NCBI GenBank assembly: GCA_001695595.3
Contig: MBPM02000063.1
Coordinates: 186,001-250,000 of the forward strand
Direction of reading: 5' to 3'
Length of the DNA stretch: 64,000 bases
From: Plasmopara viticola
Lineage: Eukaryota; Oomycota; Peronosporomycetes; Peronosporales; Peronosporaceae
Below, piece by piece: positions 1-10,463 of the stretch (the first letter of the stretch is position 1; every line of letters begins with the position of its first letter). The notes below the pieces were generated by a model. The model was given only the letters and a program-made list of their open reading frames with translations, was not told where the DNA came from and ran no database searches. Both the position numbers and the translations under genes were made by a program.

Positions 1-20
1 CTGCTTGGTCCAGCACCGTT

Positions 21-719
21 CTACCGTGTGCCCCAATTTTTCGAGAAGGTACACTGACGAAACTCACGCTCGGTACTGAAGGCCTTGGTTGCTTCCTCAG
101 TTTTCACCAGCGTCGTCTTCTTTCCTTGTCTCTTGATATGCCCATTCGCAAGCACTTTCACGACGTCTTGCGATCGCAGTTTCCCGCTGCTCGTCTCCAA
201 GTTGAGAACGATGTTCTCGTAGCTCTTGGGTAGGCTGTGCAATAAGCAAATCGCCACGTCCTCGTCCTCCATCTTATCGCCAATGCTGCTGAGCTTGGCG
301 CTGATGTTGAGGACTTCATCGCAATGATGCATCACATTGCCGCCTTCCGCCATCTCCATGCTAAACAGCTGTCGCTTCAGGAATATCCGTTCCATTTTCT
401 TCGATCCACCGTAAAGAGTTTTCAACCTTTCCCATGCGACCCATGCTTCTTCGCAGTCGTCTACTACGTGATGATAATCCGCGCTCATGTGAAGCAACAT
501 TAAACCGAACGCAATGTTGCTCAGCTTAACGTACTCCTCCATAGCGCGAGAGTCAGCGAAGGTGGGGGTGGTTCTCCGGTTGACCACGTGCCACGTCGAC
601 TTGGTCAGAAAAACGCCACGCATGTAGCGGCTCCATGTCGCGTAGTTGTCCCCGTCGAACTTGTCAATTGAGATCTTGGTAGCGGTATCTTGGACAGAGG
701 ACATCGTCCTTGGGCTCAT
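21..719 (-). pseudogene. Gag of B-1 (partial, frameshifted)
   Basis: This is the structural (capsid-like) polyprotein that forms the retrotransposon particle. The 232-residue frame starts at the ATG inside the PBS and shows [11 protein letters not shown] near residue 20, then the Gag helical region ending in [12 protein letters not shown]. The frame then slips in the CCHC knuckle ([10 protein letters not shown] instead of a CTYCGKLGH form) and stops, so the nucleic-acid binding knuckle and everything downstream are out of frame. It matches B-7 gag closely. Identification as copia Gag is firm. Function as a working Gag is unlikely. Confidence 0.85.
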
Positions 720-723
720 AACC
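711..723 (-). other. Primer binding site of B-1
   Basis: The plus strand reads TGGGCTCATAACC, which on the element strand is GGTTATGAGCCCA directly after the LTR CAACA end. It is complementary to the anticodon stem-loop of initiator tRNA-Met, and its ATG is the first codon of Gag. Confidence 0.85.
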
Positions 724-1073
724 TGTTGAAAGAGCTGAAGAGGACGAAGGAGAAGATGCGAAGAGTCTGCGCGGGGAGAACCGGAGCGAAGACACTTGGG
801 CTGGAGAAGGAATTCTTGGAAGTGAGTTTATTTATTTGGTCCTTAGTTCACAACTCCTTGCTACATCTAAGCCATTCATTTATCTAAGCCAATTAAAAGA
901 ATCTACCATCCGGGCGCAATCATCTTCCCATCCGGGCGCAATCATCTTGAGTGCGCCTGCCCATGTGTCTATCCATGGCGTCTTCGTTGTTTGTTTGAAC
1001 CGTCGGACAGCCGCTCGTATTGGACAGCCTTGGAAACCGGAAAAAAACTGAGGGAAACCGGTTACCTTTAACA
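724..1073 (-). repeat. 5' LTR of B-1 (family B type I)
   Basis: This 350-bp LTR runs on the minus strand from TGTTAAAGG at 1073 to CAACA at 724, next to the PBS. Its middle (about 840-945) is clearly homologous to the U3 of family A LTRs and holds two tandem copies of the CCATCCGGGCGCAATCATCTT unit. Confidence 0.88.
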
Positions 1074-1075
1074 AA

Positions 1076-1504
1076 AGCGTCTAACGGAGAATAAATTGCG
1101 CGAAAGTTCGGGATGTGCCAAAGCGAAGTGAGAACACCCTTCTTCATTCCGCGAGGCGTGAACATCGATATAACCATGTCACCCGTTTCCACAGCTTGAA
1201 CCACGCCATCATCCGCGGGATGCACATCCACTGGGTCAATTCTCTTGTAGTTTTTCATGTACTCCTTCGAGTATGTCATGTGCTGAGTGGCCCCCGAGTC
1301 AACTAGCCACACACAGCTCGTCTTGGTGGAATAGGCAGCTTCACCAACCGAGAAAAGATAGTCGCCAGAGTCATCATCGTTACTGTGCGCGACATTCGCA
1401 CGTTGCGGTCGCTGTCGCTCCGCGTTGTCGCGAATTCGAGCCGGGCACTTGGCAACCCAATGCCCATGCTCTCCACAATAGTGACAAGTACCGCTAGCCT
1501 TCAC
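1076..1504 (-). pseudogene. Gag C-terminus, protease and pre-integrase start of A-1
   Basis: The frame opens with MKASGTCHYCGEHGHWVAKC, a complete CCHC zinc knuckle. It continues to the aspartic protease WLVDSGATQHMT with the catalytic DSG intact. The frame then slips near LTSLWHIPNFRAIY, where other copies read LSRNLFSVGRF, and runs into B-1. It is separated from the N-terminal Gag frame by a frameshift at about 1505-1513. Confidence 0.82.
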
Positions 1505-1513
1505 TGGCGCTTG

Positions 1514-2218
1514 TCATCCTTTGCGTCGTCCATTGTCTGTTATCGCAAATGCTTGACCTTGGCCGTGCGCGCCTCCATCGACGCCGCCACCTTGCTCTTT
1601 GCGCTTTAAGACTTCGTGTGACAGTGGAGACGTGACGATCTCCCACGATAACGAGTCGGCTCTTGACTCGAGTGCCGTGATAAGAAACGCGTACGACTCG
1701 CTGAGACTTGCCAAAAGTGTAATCACCGGGTCGTCCTCGCTAACTGGAGCATCCACAGCGTCGAGATGCTCCGCCAGCGTCTTTATATTGTTACTGTGTG
1801 CGAGCACATCTTCTCCTTCATCCATTTTGGCCGTGAAAAAACGACGACGAAGAAAAAGCTTATTCGCAAGGTTCTTCTTCTCGAAGTGTCCTCCAAGCCG
1901 CAACCATGCATCGTGTTTCCCACTTGCCGAACGAACCAACGGCAGCTGCAAATCCTCCATCGCAAGACAGATGATCGCGAGCGCCTTCCTCGACTTGCGC
2001 TTGAATGTGTTTTGGTCCAGCGCAGTAGCCAGGTGTTTTAGCTTGATCTCCCCGCTCACCACTTCCCACAAGTCGCGCTCCTCCCGCACCATCTGCATCT
2101 TGAACTTCCATGTGTGAAAGTTCGCTCCATCGAACTTGTTGATGCGGTTAGTCGCGGAGGTGTCCACGGCGATGGCGAAGTCGGTGTCGGAGTTTAAGAA
2201 GGCGGAGCTTGGACTCAT
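1514..2218 (-). pseudogene. Gag N-terminal part of A-1
   Basis: The 234-residue frame starts at the PBS ATG (MSPSSAFLNSDTDFA). It contains RINKFDGANFHTWKFKMQM and the long helical Gag domain through SESYAFLITALESRADSLSWE. An internal ATG (MDTS-like form in A-2) is a possible second start. The reading frame is lost just before the zinc knuckle. Confidence 0.85.
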
Positions 2219-2222
2219 TACC

Positions 2223-2521
2223 TGAAGAAGGTCAAGTGTGCACTAAATGGTAAAATGCAAAGTGAATATATTTTAAAGGTCCTTAGTTCGCAACTACATG
2301 CTACCTCTAAGCTAATGATTTATCTAAGCCAATCAAAGCGACTTACCATCCGGGCGCAATCAACTTTCCATCCGGGCACAATCATCTTCCCATCCCAAAG
2401 TCGATATTTTGCCCATCTTGTACTGGCTCCTCCAAGCAGTCATCAATTGATTGCAGATACCAGTATCTACCGATACGTAGTCGCTGGTCGAGGCGTTTCT
2501 TCGCCAACATCTTCGACAACA
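2223..2521 (-). repeat. 5' LTR of A-1 (family A)
   Basis: This 299-bp LTR begins on the minus strand TGTTGTCGAAGATG at 2521 and ends ...CTTCTTCA before a decayed PBS (GGTAATGAGTCC). U3 contains a near-tandem duplication of the CCATCCGGGC unit. Confidence 0.88.
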
Positions 2522-3189
2522 CTTTTGCCATTGTCTCTTCATGGCAACACCCTCCTTCGCACATGGCCTTGGTCAACTTGAGTCCTGGATCTTGAGGTGT
2601 CCTGACGGGCTTACTGTTTTTCCATGCCGAACTTTTTCAAGATGTCACTCGCAAACTTAGTCTGACGAATAGACACATTACCAGTCGAAATTTCCCGATC
2701 AATCTCTATTCCCAAAAAGAAATTGAGTCGACCAAGATCCGTCATTTTGAATCGCTCGCTGAGTGCTTTCTTAGTCGTATTTAGCAGCTTATCGTTGTTA
2801 CTTGCGAGCACCAGGTCATCAATGTAGAGCGCCACTAGGATCAAGTCATGATCATTCCGCTTGACATAAATGCAATGGTCTGCATCACACTTCGTAAACT
2901 TCATTTCCAGCATAAATGCGTCAATTATCTGGTTCCACATCCGTGGCGACTGCTTCAAACCATAAAGGAGCGTCTTAACTGACAGACGTAAATTGGGTTC
3001 ACGTCGTTGACATATCCATCCGGTTGCACCATGTAAATGTCCTCGTCTAGAGTGCCGTTGAGAAAGGCTGTCTTGACGTCCATCCGATGCAACGTCAAAT
3101 TGTACTTGGCCGACAGACTTAGTAAATTCCTGATCGATGTAAACTTGGCCACTGGTGCAAAAGTCTCTTCGTAGTGTTGAGGATCCAAC
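2522..3189 (-). mobile_element. Orphan RT fragment of a family A element (A-0)
   Basis: This stretch is RT only, with no LTR of its own. It is cut on the left by the A-1 LTR and on the right by the A-2 LTR. A dozen bases at 3178-3189 (ending GGATCCAAC) match neither the RT nor the LTR and look like junction filler. Confidence 0.8.
2611..3188 (-). pseudogene. Reverse transcriptase fragment of A-0
   Basis: Two overlapping frames encode the copia RT core. 2955-3188 has [15 protein letters not shown] and the DVKTAFLNG motif. 2611-2958 has KQSPRMWNQ, then LYIDDLVLA with the catalytic YIDD, then KKFGMEKQ. A frameshift at about 2956 separates them. The N-terminal fingers and RH are missing. The YIDD box itself is intact. 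Confidence 0.83.
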
Positions 3190-3465
3190 TGTTGTCGAAA
3201 ATGCCGGCGAAGAAACGCCTCAACCAGCTACTACATATCGGTAAGTACCGGTATCTACAATCAGTTGATGACTGCCTAGAAGAGCGGGTTCAAGATGGGC
3301 AAAAGATCGGTTTTGAGATGGGAAGATGATTGCGCCCGGATGGTAAGTCGCTCTGATTGACTTAGATAAATCATTGGCTTAGAGGTAGCATGTGGTTGCG
3401 AACCAAGGACCTTTAAATATATTCACTTTGCATGTTACCAATTAGTGCACACTTGACCTTCTTTA
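3190..3465 (+). repeat. 5' LTR of A-2 (family A)
   Basis: This 276-bp LTR runs from TGTTGTCGAAAATG to ...CTTCTTTA. The following PBS reads GGTTTTGAGCCCAAG, so the ATG normally found in the PBS is lost (ATG to TTG). The promoter copy TCACTTTGCATGTTACC lies at 3423-3439. Confidence 0.9.
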
Positions 3466-3521
3466 GGTTTTGAGCCCAAGATCCGTCTTCCCAAACTCCG
3501 ACACCGATTCCCCCCCCCGCC

Positions 3522-3863
3522 ATGGACACCTCCGCGACTAACCGCATCAACAAGTTCGATGGAGCGAACTTTCACACATGGAAGTTCAAGATGCAGATAG
3601 TGCGGGAGGAGCGCGACTTGTGGGAAGTGGTGAGCGTGGAGATCAAGCTGGAACACCTGACTACTGCGCTGGACCGAAATACGTTCAAGCGCAAGTCGAG
3701 GAAGGCGCTCGCGATAATCTGTCTTGCGATGGAGGATTTGCAGCTGCCGTTGGTTCGTTCGGCAAGTGGGAATCACGATGCATGGTTGCGGCTTGGAGGA
3801 CACTTCGAGAAGAAGAACCTTGCGAATAAGCTTTTTCTTCGTCGTCGCTGCCAAGATGGATGA
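3522..3863 (+). pseudogene. Gag N-terminal part of A-2
   Basis: The frame starts at the internal methionine MDTSATNRINKFDG, preceded by CGCC and followed by G (a good Kozak context). This start is the only usable one because the PBS ATG is mutated. It carries FHTWKFKMQI and the Gag helices to LFLRRR. About a dozen bases are missing there, and the frame moves to the one used by the next entry. Confidence 0.83.
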
Positions 3864-5460
3864 AGGAGAAGGTGTGCTCGCGCACAGTAACAATATAAAG
3901 ACGCTGGCGGAGCAGCTCGACGCTGTGGGTGCTCCGGTTAGCGAGGATGACCTGGTGGTTACGCTTTTGGCAAGTCTCAGCGAGTCGTACGCGTTTCTTA
4001 TCACGGCACTCGAGTCAAGAGCCGACTCGTTATCGTGGGACCTCGTCACGTCTCGGCTGTTACACGAAGACTTAAAGCGCAAAGAGCAAGGTGGCGGCGT
4101 CGATGGAACCGCGCACGGCCAAGGTCAAGCATTTGCGATAACAGACAATGGACGACGCAAAGGACGACAAGCGTCAGTGAAGGCTACAAGTACCTGTCAC
4201 TACTGTGGAGAGCATGGGCATTGGATTGCCAAGTGCCCAGCTCGAATCCGTGATAATGCGGCGCGACAGCTACCGCAACGTGCGAATGTCGCGCACAGTA
4301 ACGATGATGACTCTGGCGACTACATTTTCCGTGTTGATGAAGCCGCATGTTCCTCCAAGTCAAGCTGTGTGTGGCTAGTTGACTCAGGTGCCACTCAACA
4401 CATGACATACTCGAAAGAGAATATGAAGAACTACGACAAAATCAACCCAGTCGACTTGCGCCTCGCGGATGACGGCGTAGTTCAAGCTGTGGGAACGGGT
4501 GACATTGTAATGTCGATGACAACGCCCCGCGGAATGAAAAAAGGTGTACTTACGTCGGTTTGGCACATTCCAAAACTTTCGCGCAATTTGTTCTCTGCTG
4601 GACGTTTTTCAAAGGATGTCGGTCCAGTCACGTTTGGGCGCGACGGCTGCTTTGCTGAGGCAAAGGGTCTTTGCTGGTTGCTGGGCGCTCGCGAAGGAAA
4701 AGGGCTGTTCAAGCTCTGCATGAAGCCAATTATGGTGGACGAGGCCAATTTGACTAGCTCGTTGGGATGCCATGGGGACACCACGTCGTACCTCTGGCAC
4801 CTTCGGCTAGGTCACATTGGTTACGGTGGTCTTTCGACTATTGTTGCAAAAGGCTGTGGAGCAGGTATTGACCTGGAGTCTCTTAACAAGTGGGAGCTGT
4901 GTAAAGGATGCGCTCTTGGCAAACAGACACGGGTAAGCTTTATAAAGTCGTCTCCAAATCGGGCGACAAAAGTGCTTGAAGTCATTCACAGCGATGTGTG
5001 TGGACCTAAGCAGACGGAAACGTTCAGAGGAAAGCGCTATTTCGTCACGTTTATTGACGAGAAGTCGCACTTCTGTGCTGTTTACTTGCTACGGAACAAG
5101 TCTGAGGTGGCTGACAAGTTTGCCACTTATGTTGCGCTGGCCGAAAGTCGGACCAATATGCGAGTTAAATCGCTTCGTTGTGATAATGGTGGCGAGTACA
5201 ATTCTGGAGCAATGGCAAAGTTTTGTGCAGAGCGTGGCATCATACAGAAGTTTACGCCACCATACACGCCACAACTGAATGGAGTCGCAGAACGCATGAA
5301 TCGTACACTTGTTGAATGTGGACGGTGTATGCTGGAGCACGCTAATCTTCCAAGAGCATATTGGGGTGAAGCTTTTTCTACTGCTGCGTTTCTTCGCAAC
5401 CGATGTCCGACACGAGCCATTGTTAAGGATGTGTCGCCGTTTCTAGTGTGGACTGGCTAA
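3846..5460 (+). pseudogene. Gag C-terminus, protease and integrase of A-2
   Basis: This is the longest coding stretch of the window: about 540 residues in one frame that begins where Gag shifts. In order it has the end of the Gag helical domain, knuckle CHYCGEHGHWIAKC, protease WLVDSGATQHMT and the integrase zinc region (WHLRLGHIGY...CKGC). The catalytic core follows with HSDVCGPK, CDNGGEY and GVAERMNRTLVE, so the DDE triad and the D-35-E spacing are kept. It ends at TAA (VWTG stop) where other copies continue KKPLLANLKVFG. Integrase would join element cDNA to host DNA. The domain itself looks intact. Confidence 0.88.
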
Positions 5461-6020
5461 AAGCCTTTGTTGGCAAACTTGAAGGTGTTTGGGTGCCATG
5501 CTTACGTCTCAATTCCAAAAGAGAAACGATCCAAGTTTGATGCTCGTTCGGCTCGGTGTCGTTTTCTAGGCTATTCACGCAAAATTCATGGAAGATACTT
5601 TTGACGACAAGATACCAAGTACCAAATCGTCAGGAGCTGTATTTGACAAGACCGATACAGCTGATTTCGACCGCTCGGAAAATGAAAACGCAATGCATGA
5701 CGAAGACATGGAGCCTAAAGGCAAGCAACACTATCAAACGCAGCCTATTGTGGATTTAGATTCTGAGCCTGGTAGTAAACAACACCAGCGAAACCAATCA
5801 CTAGAAAAAGCGGCGCAAGTTCCAACAGCAAAGAGGTCGATTCGCTATCAATCGCTGGAGGAAATGTCTGCAACGGCCCAAGATTTCAAAGCGGCCTTCG
5901 TTGTGGATTTAGTGGGGGGAATGCCGACAACCTTTAATTCGGCAATGGAATCCAGCAACGCGGCCAAGTGGAAAGAAGGGTGTGATGCTGAAGTGAGTTC
6001 TCTTTGCAATAGGGTCGTAA
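5461..6020 (+). pseudogene. Integrase C-terminal part and IN-RT linker of A-2
   Basis: The first 120 bases continue in the previous frame after the stop (KPLLANLKVFGCHAYV). A deletion then removes the segment that in other copies runs from HEKAYRF to RDAKF. From 5588 the frame MEDTFDDKIPS carries the acidic linker and RYQSLEEMSATAQDF, and ends MESSNAAKWKEGC at the start of RT. Confidence 0.8.
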
Positions 6021-6695
6021 GGCTATCAGCTGTAGACGGGTCATCCGAATCAAAGAGAACCAAGCTGGAGAGATCGAGCGCTTCAAGGCACGACTCGTGG
6101 CCAAAGGCTTTTCTCAGAAGTATGGTGTCGACTACGAAGAGACGTTTGCACCAGTGGCCAAGTTAACCTCAATCAGGATCTCACCAAGTCTATCGGCCAA
6201 GTACAATTTGACGTTGCATTAGATGGACGTCAAGACAGCATTTCTCAACGGCACTCTAGACGAGGACATTTACATGGTGCAACCGGATGGATATGTCAAC
6301 GACGTGTACCCAAATTACGTCTGTCAGCTAAGGCGCTCCTTCATGGTTTGAAGCAGTCACCACGGATGTGGAGCCAGACAATTGACGCGTTCATGCTGGA
6401 AATGAAGTTTACGAAGTGTGATGCAGACCATTGCATTTATGTCAAGCGGAATGATCATGAGTTGATCCTAGTGGCGCTCTACATTGATGACCTGGTGCTC
6501 GCAAGTAACAACGATAAGCTGCTAAATACAACTAAGAAAGCACTCAGCAAGCGATTCGAAATAATGGATCTTGGTCGACTCAAGTTCTTCTTGGGAATGG
6601 AGATTGATCGAGAAACTTTGACTGGTAACGTGTCTATTCGTCAGACTAAGTTTGCGAGTGACATCTTGAAAAAGTTCGGCATGGAAAAACAGTAA
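6021..6695 (+). pseudogene. Reverse transcriptase of A-2
   Basis: A deletion near 6010 removes the KNKTW/WVFR region. The reading then alternates between frames: [15 protein letters not shown], an in-frame stop before [18 protein letters not shown], and a frameshift at about 6340. The piece from 6348 contains KQSPRMWSQT, LYIDDLVLA (catalytic YIDD) and FGMEKQ. It is an inactive copy with the active-site motif still present. Confidence 0.85.
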
Positions 6696-7334
6696 GCCCG
6701 TCAGGACACCTCAAGATCCAGGACTCAAGTTGACCAAGGCCATGTGCGAAGGAGGGTGTTGCCATGAAGAGAAAATGGCAAAAGTCCCATATTGAAACGC
6801 CGTTGGTTGCCTCATTGCTTGATGGTTGGGATTCGGCCGGACCTAGCCGCCTCAGTGGGAGTACTCAGCCAATTTGCTTCGGACCCATGTCCAACTCAAT
6901 GGCAGGCACTCAAAAGGGTTTGCAGATACGTGTAAGGAACCAAGACGCATGGCATTATGTTCCAAACTCAAGACCAAGAAGTACTTTGAGGCTATTCAGA
7001 TGCAGATTGGGCAGGCGATTTGAAAACTCGACGAAGCACAAGCGGCTATGCTTTCAGGATGAATGGACGTTGCGTCAGCTGGAGAAGCAAGAAACAACAG
7101 ACTGTGGCACTTTCTTCGACAGAAGCAGAGTACATGACTTTGACGGAAGCAGCTCAAGAGGCGACTTGGTTGAAAACTTTCCTGTGCGAGCTTGGTGAAC
7201 TATCAAGTAGTCAAGCGATCAAGATCTACGAAGGCAACCAAGGTTCCATCGCGCTGGCCAAGAATCCCGAATTCCACTAGCGCACCAAACACATCGACAT
7301 TCGCTATCACTTTATACGCGAAAAGGTGGAAGAT
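6696..7334 (+). pseudogene. RT thumb and RNase H part of A-2
   Basis: Sequence homologous to the RT thumb and RH lies in at least two frames. At 7020-7280 it reads [30 protein letters not shown] and [21 protein letters not shown], the latter ending in a stop. The RH acidic residues are partly recognisable (E in STEAEY), but EDNQ has become EGNQ, so one metal-binding Asp is lost. B-2 cuts the domain at 7334. Confidence 0.8.
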
Positions 7335-7675
7335 TGTTATAAAGGTGAGCGGAGCGAAGGCAAAGAGTCGAGGCGTGTAGTGAAGAGTCTGCGCGAGGAA
7401 GAACCGAGCGAAGACACTTGTGAGGAAGTAAGAAGATTTCAAAGTGAGTGTATTCATTTGGTCCTTATTCACAACTCTTTGCTACATCTAAGCCATTCAT
7501 TTATCTATGCCAATCGAAGAACTTACCATCCGGGCGCAATCATCTTCCCATCCGGGCGCAATCATCTTGAGTTCGCCTGTCCATGTGTCTATCCATGACG
7601 CCATCGTTGTTTGTTTGAACCGTCGGACAGCCTCGGAAACCGGAATATAACTGAGGAAACCAGTTACCCTCAACA
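7335..7675 (-). repeat. 3' LTR of B-2 (type I)
   Basis: This 341-bp LTR reads TGTTGAGGGTAACTGG at its 5' end (7675) and ends TATAACA at 7335. Compared with its partner it lacks CCGCTCGTATTGGACAG (or its complement) between two GGACAG repeats. Confidence 0.9.
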
Positions 7676-7682
7676 CTTTCCC

Positions 7683-8134
7683 TCAATACGAGCACGCGTG
7701 AATTCCGAAAGCCCTCATTAGGTCGGCATGACGTGGTCCTGGAAGTGCCTTCGTCATTATGTCTGCCAGCATTGCCGAGGTCTCGCAATATTCAAGCTTG
7801 ACTTCACCGCGTTTGACTTCGTCACGGATGTGATGATACTTGATATCAATGTGCTTGGCTCGACCATGGTTGACCGGATTCTTCGTCATCTTGATACATG
7901 ATTGATTATCTTCAATATCCTCAGCTCTGATTTCTTCACCAGCTGCACCTAAAATTTCACAAAGAAGACGATGTACTCACTTGCCTTCTTCTATCGCCAG
8001 GCTGAGTGCAATATATTCAGCTTAGCTGGTCGACAGTGAAACGGTTGATTGTTTCTTGCTTCCTCAACTCACAGGTGCCCCCATCAACATGAATGCATAG
8101 CCAGAGGTTACTTGCGGTCCGCATAATCGCCAGC
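7683..8134 (-). pseudogene. RNase H C-terminal part of B-2
   Basis: The frame at 7683-7889 reads TKNPVNHGRAKHIDIKYHHIRDEV and YCETSAMLADIMTKALPGPRH, the conserved C-terminal tail of family B RNase H. The part to the right (7890-8134) holds the SEAEY-like core in other frames with stops. It follows the TGA noted in the next entry. Confidence 0.78.
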
Positions 8135-9168
8135 TCAATCTGCATCCGAATATCCCCGGAAATCCACATGATCACTATCCTTAAATGTGATACCGTGCGA
8201 CTTACTTCCTTGAAGGTAGCGAAGAACTCTCTTTATCGCAACCCAGTCTTGAGCTTGTGGGTTCTCCATAAAACGTGATACATATCCAACAGCAAAAGCA
8301 ACGTCTGGACGTGTTGCAGTTGTCAGATGCATCAAGGCACCCACAGCTTTACGAAATCGAACGTCGATCTTTGTTTTTGCAGCACTTGGCACGAGTCGTA
8401 AGCTTAAGTGGGTCGGACTTATTACTGCCTTGCAATCACTCAGGCCGAATCTTTGAGAATGTCGTCGACATAGCGTCTCTGGCAAAGTGTGATGCTGCCG
8501 TCGGCATTATCCACAAGTTCGATACCCAGAACAAAAGCACATTTTCCACTGTCCGTCATCTCGAAGCGTGACTTGAGACTGTCTTTAGTTTTCGCGATGA
8601 GCTTAGCCGAGCTGCCAGTGATGATAACATCGTCCACATAAACCAGTAGCAATATGCAATGGCCGTCGACATTCTTGATATAGAGGCACGGGTCGAAAGC
8701 AGAAACACAGAAACCAATGGAGCATACAAACTCATATAAGGTCTCGTTCCAAACTCGGGATGCTTGTTTTAGGCCGTAAATTGCTTTCAACAATTCCAAG
8801 CAATCGAAATTACCTTCGATCTCCACTCCCTCTGGTACCACACAGTAAACAACTTCTTTCATTGCACCGTAGAGAAATGCCGTAAAAACATCAAGCTGGT
8901 CAAGGGGCCATCCAAGATACTTTGTCAAGCTGATCACCATACGCAGTGTGACGTACTTGACCACAGGCGAAAACGTTTCCGTGTAGTCAATGCCGTATTG
9001 CTGCTTGAATCCTTTTACGACGAGATGCGCCTTATACTTTTCAATTGATCCGTCGGCTTTGCGCTTGATCTTGAACACCCACTTAGTTCCAATAGCATGT
9101 TGTCCTGCTGAAAGTTTGGCCGCTCGAAATTCATTGCGAATTCGCATTGAATCCAATTCGGCACGCAC
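8135..9168 (-). pseudogene. Reverse transcriptase and RH start of B-2
   Basis: The frame 8440-9168 (242 aa) has KWVFKIKRKADGS, YTETFSPVVKYVTLRM, QLDVFTAFLYG and VYVDDVIITG, with the catalytic YVDD at residues 177-180. A frameshift at about 8470 leads to 8135-8485, with GALMHLTTATRPDVAFAVGY and FRGYSDAD. That frame ends at TGA where other copies have the Trp of DADWAGD. RT motifs are complete but the polyprotein is interrupted. Confidence 0.87.
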
Positions 9169-9884
9169 TGCTTTTTGCCAATGTACTTGATCTGGTCCGC
9201 TAACTGCATCTTGATAACTTGAAGGTTCAGAGAGGTCGGTAGCTTCGACTGCATTAGCGCTTGCAGCCCAAAATCGCGTGGCACCGAATGATCGTTTGTG
9301 TCGCTCTTTTCTTCTTCACTTTCTCGATTACCGGTGATACGCTTAACCGATCTGCGTTTGGCGCGTCGCTCGTCAAGACTTTCAGGCGCACTTAATTCCT
9401 CAAGTCCATTCTCGTGATACTCGTAGCGTGGAAGAGCTGAATCATTGTTTGTGTCACATGCGCCTGATCGGTTCTTGCGCTTTCCGGACGACCTGAAATT
9501 CATTCGGTAAACTGGGTCATTGTCATCGATGGTAAGCGGATTAAGACTAATGTCATCGTCATCACTGTCAGGAGCTGGTGGCCAGGTAGACGCGAAGCCA
9601 AGTCTTGATTCATCAAAAGTGACGTCGCGACTCACAATCATTTGTCCTGCCTCGATGTGAGAAATCCGATAAGCCTTCGATGACTCTTGATAGCCCAAAA
9701 AATTGCCGGCGCGAGCTTTTGAATCCCACTTGAGTCGCTTTTCATTTGGTGTGAGTGTAAATGTTCGGCAGCCGAATACACGCAGGTGCTTTATACTTGG
9801 CTTGGATTTGTACACAATTTCAAACGGGGTTTTGCTTGCAATCTTGGGTGAAGGAAGTCGATTCTTGATATTAATTGCCGTCAT
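9015..9884 (-). pseudogene. Integrase C-terminal part and linker of B-2
   Basis: The 289-residue frame begins MTAINIKNRLPSPKIASKTPFE. It carries the GKO-like integrase C-terminal motif region (HLRVFGCRTFTLTPNEKRLKWD, ARAGNFLGY), then an acidic and then basic linker (DSDDDDISL, RRAKRRSVKR). At about 9240 it slips out of the RT frame. It leads into the RT entry at 8135-9168. Confidence 0.83.
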
Positions 9885-10463
9885 TGCCGCTTCACCCCAA
9901 AAGCACTTGTCAAGTTTTGCATAATGCAGTAAAGCGCGACCAATCGTAACGATAGTTCTGATGGCCCGCTCAGCTGTCCCATTTCTTTGATGCGCTTATG
10001 GAACCGTGACCTGCTGCTCAATACCTTGATCGCCATAGAAGATCTTGAGCGAATTTGTTGCGAATTCTCGCGCTCCATCATGTCTCACAAACTTGACTTG
10101 CTTGCCGAATTGCGTTTGAACCTTGAGGATGTAGCTTGTGAGACATTCTTCGGATTCGAATTTGGCACTGAAGCAAAAGCCCTTCATGCATCCACTGGCT
10201 TCGTCGACAATGAGGAGCAAGTACCTGCTTTCACCCAAAGAGTCTTGTTCCATGGGACCGCATATGTTGGAGTGGAGAAGCTCGAATGTGTCATATTGAC
10301 GCTTGTCTTGAGTGCTAGGAAATGGTTTTTGAATTATCTTCCCTAACTGACATCCTCGACACATGCCTTGATCGCTGAACCCAGTGGCACATTTGCGTCC
10401 TTGAGATTCCGCCATTGACCATCTTGCGAAGCACGTCGATTGGAGCGTGACCCATTCTTGCAT
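9885..10463 (-). pseudogene. Integrase core of B-2
   Basis: The frame 9996-10463 has the CxxC half of the zinc-binding region ([16 protein letters not shown]). The first catalytic motif is changed to LLHSNICGPM, where family B normally has HFDICGPM, so the first Asp of the DDE triad is Asn. The second motif HDGAREF is present. The frame stops before the NGTAERA motif (Glu), which is in another frame. Confidence 0.82.

Larger units (their letters stand above)
1..1073 (-). mobile_element. Family B copia element B-1, 5' part (LTR plus gag)
   Basis: The minus strand reads 5' LTR (1073 to 724), PBS and Gag, and leaves the window inside the Gag zinc knuckle. The element sits inside family A element A-1, whose PR region resumes at 1074. 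The rest of the element and the second copy of the target duplication lie to the left of the window. Confidence 0.9.
1074..2521 (-). mobile_element. Family A copia element A-1, 5' part
   Basis: The minus strand reads 5' LTR (2521 to 2223), Gag and PR, up to the start of the integrase region, where B-1 interrupts it. The LTR directly abuts an RT fragment of another family A copy at 2522, so A-1 itself was inserted into an older element. Confidence 0.88.

Noticed and set aside
711..723. tRNA-Met-like sequence next to LTRs as a tRNA gene
   Set aside because: Only the anticodon stem-loop complement is present, with no D or T arm. It is a primer binding site.
840..950. CCATCCGGGCGCAATCATCTT repeats as a CRISPR-like array
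   Set aside because: Only two adjacent copies, no spacers, found inside LTRs in a eukaryotic context.
724..1073. Open frames across LTRs (for example 836-1051 plus and similar ones in most LTRs)
   Set aside because: The same frames recur in every LTR copy on either strand and have no coding features. They are U3/R/U5 sequence.
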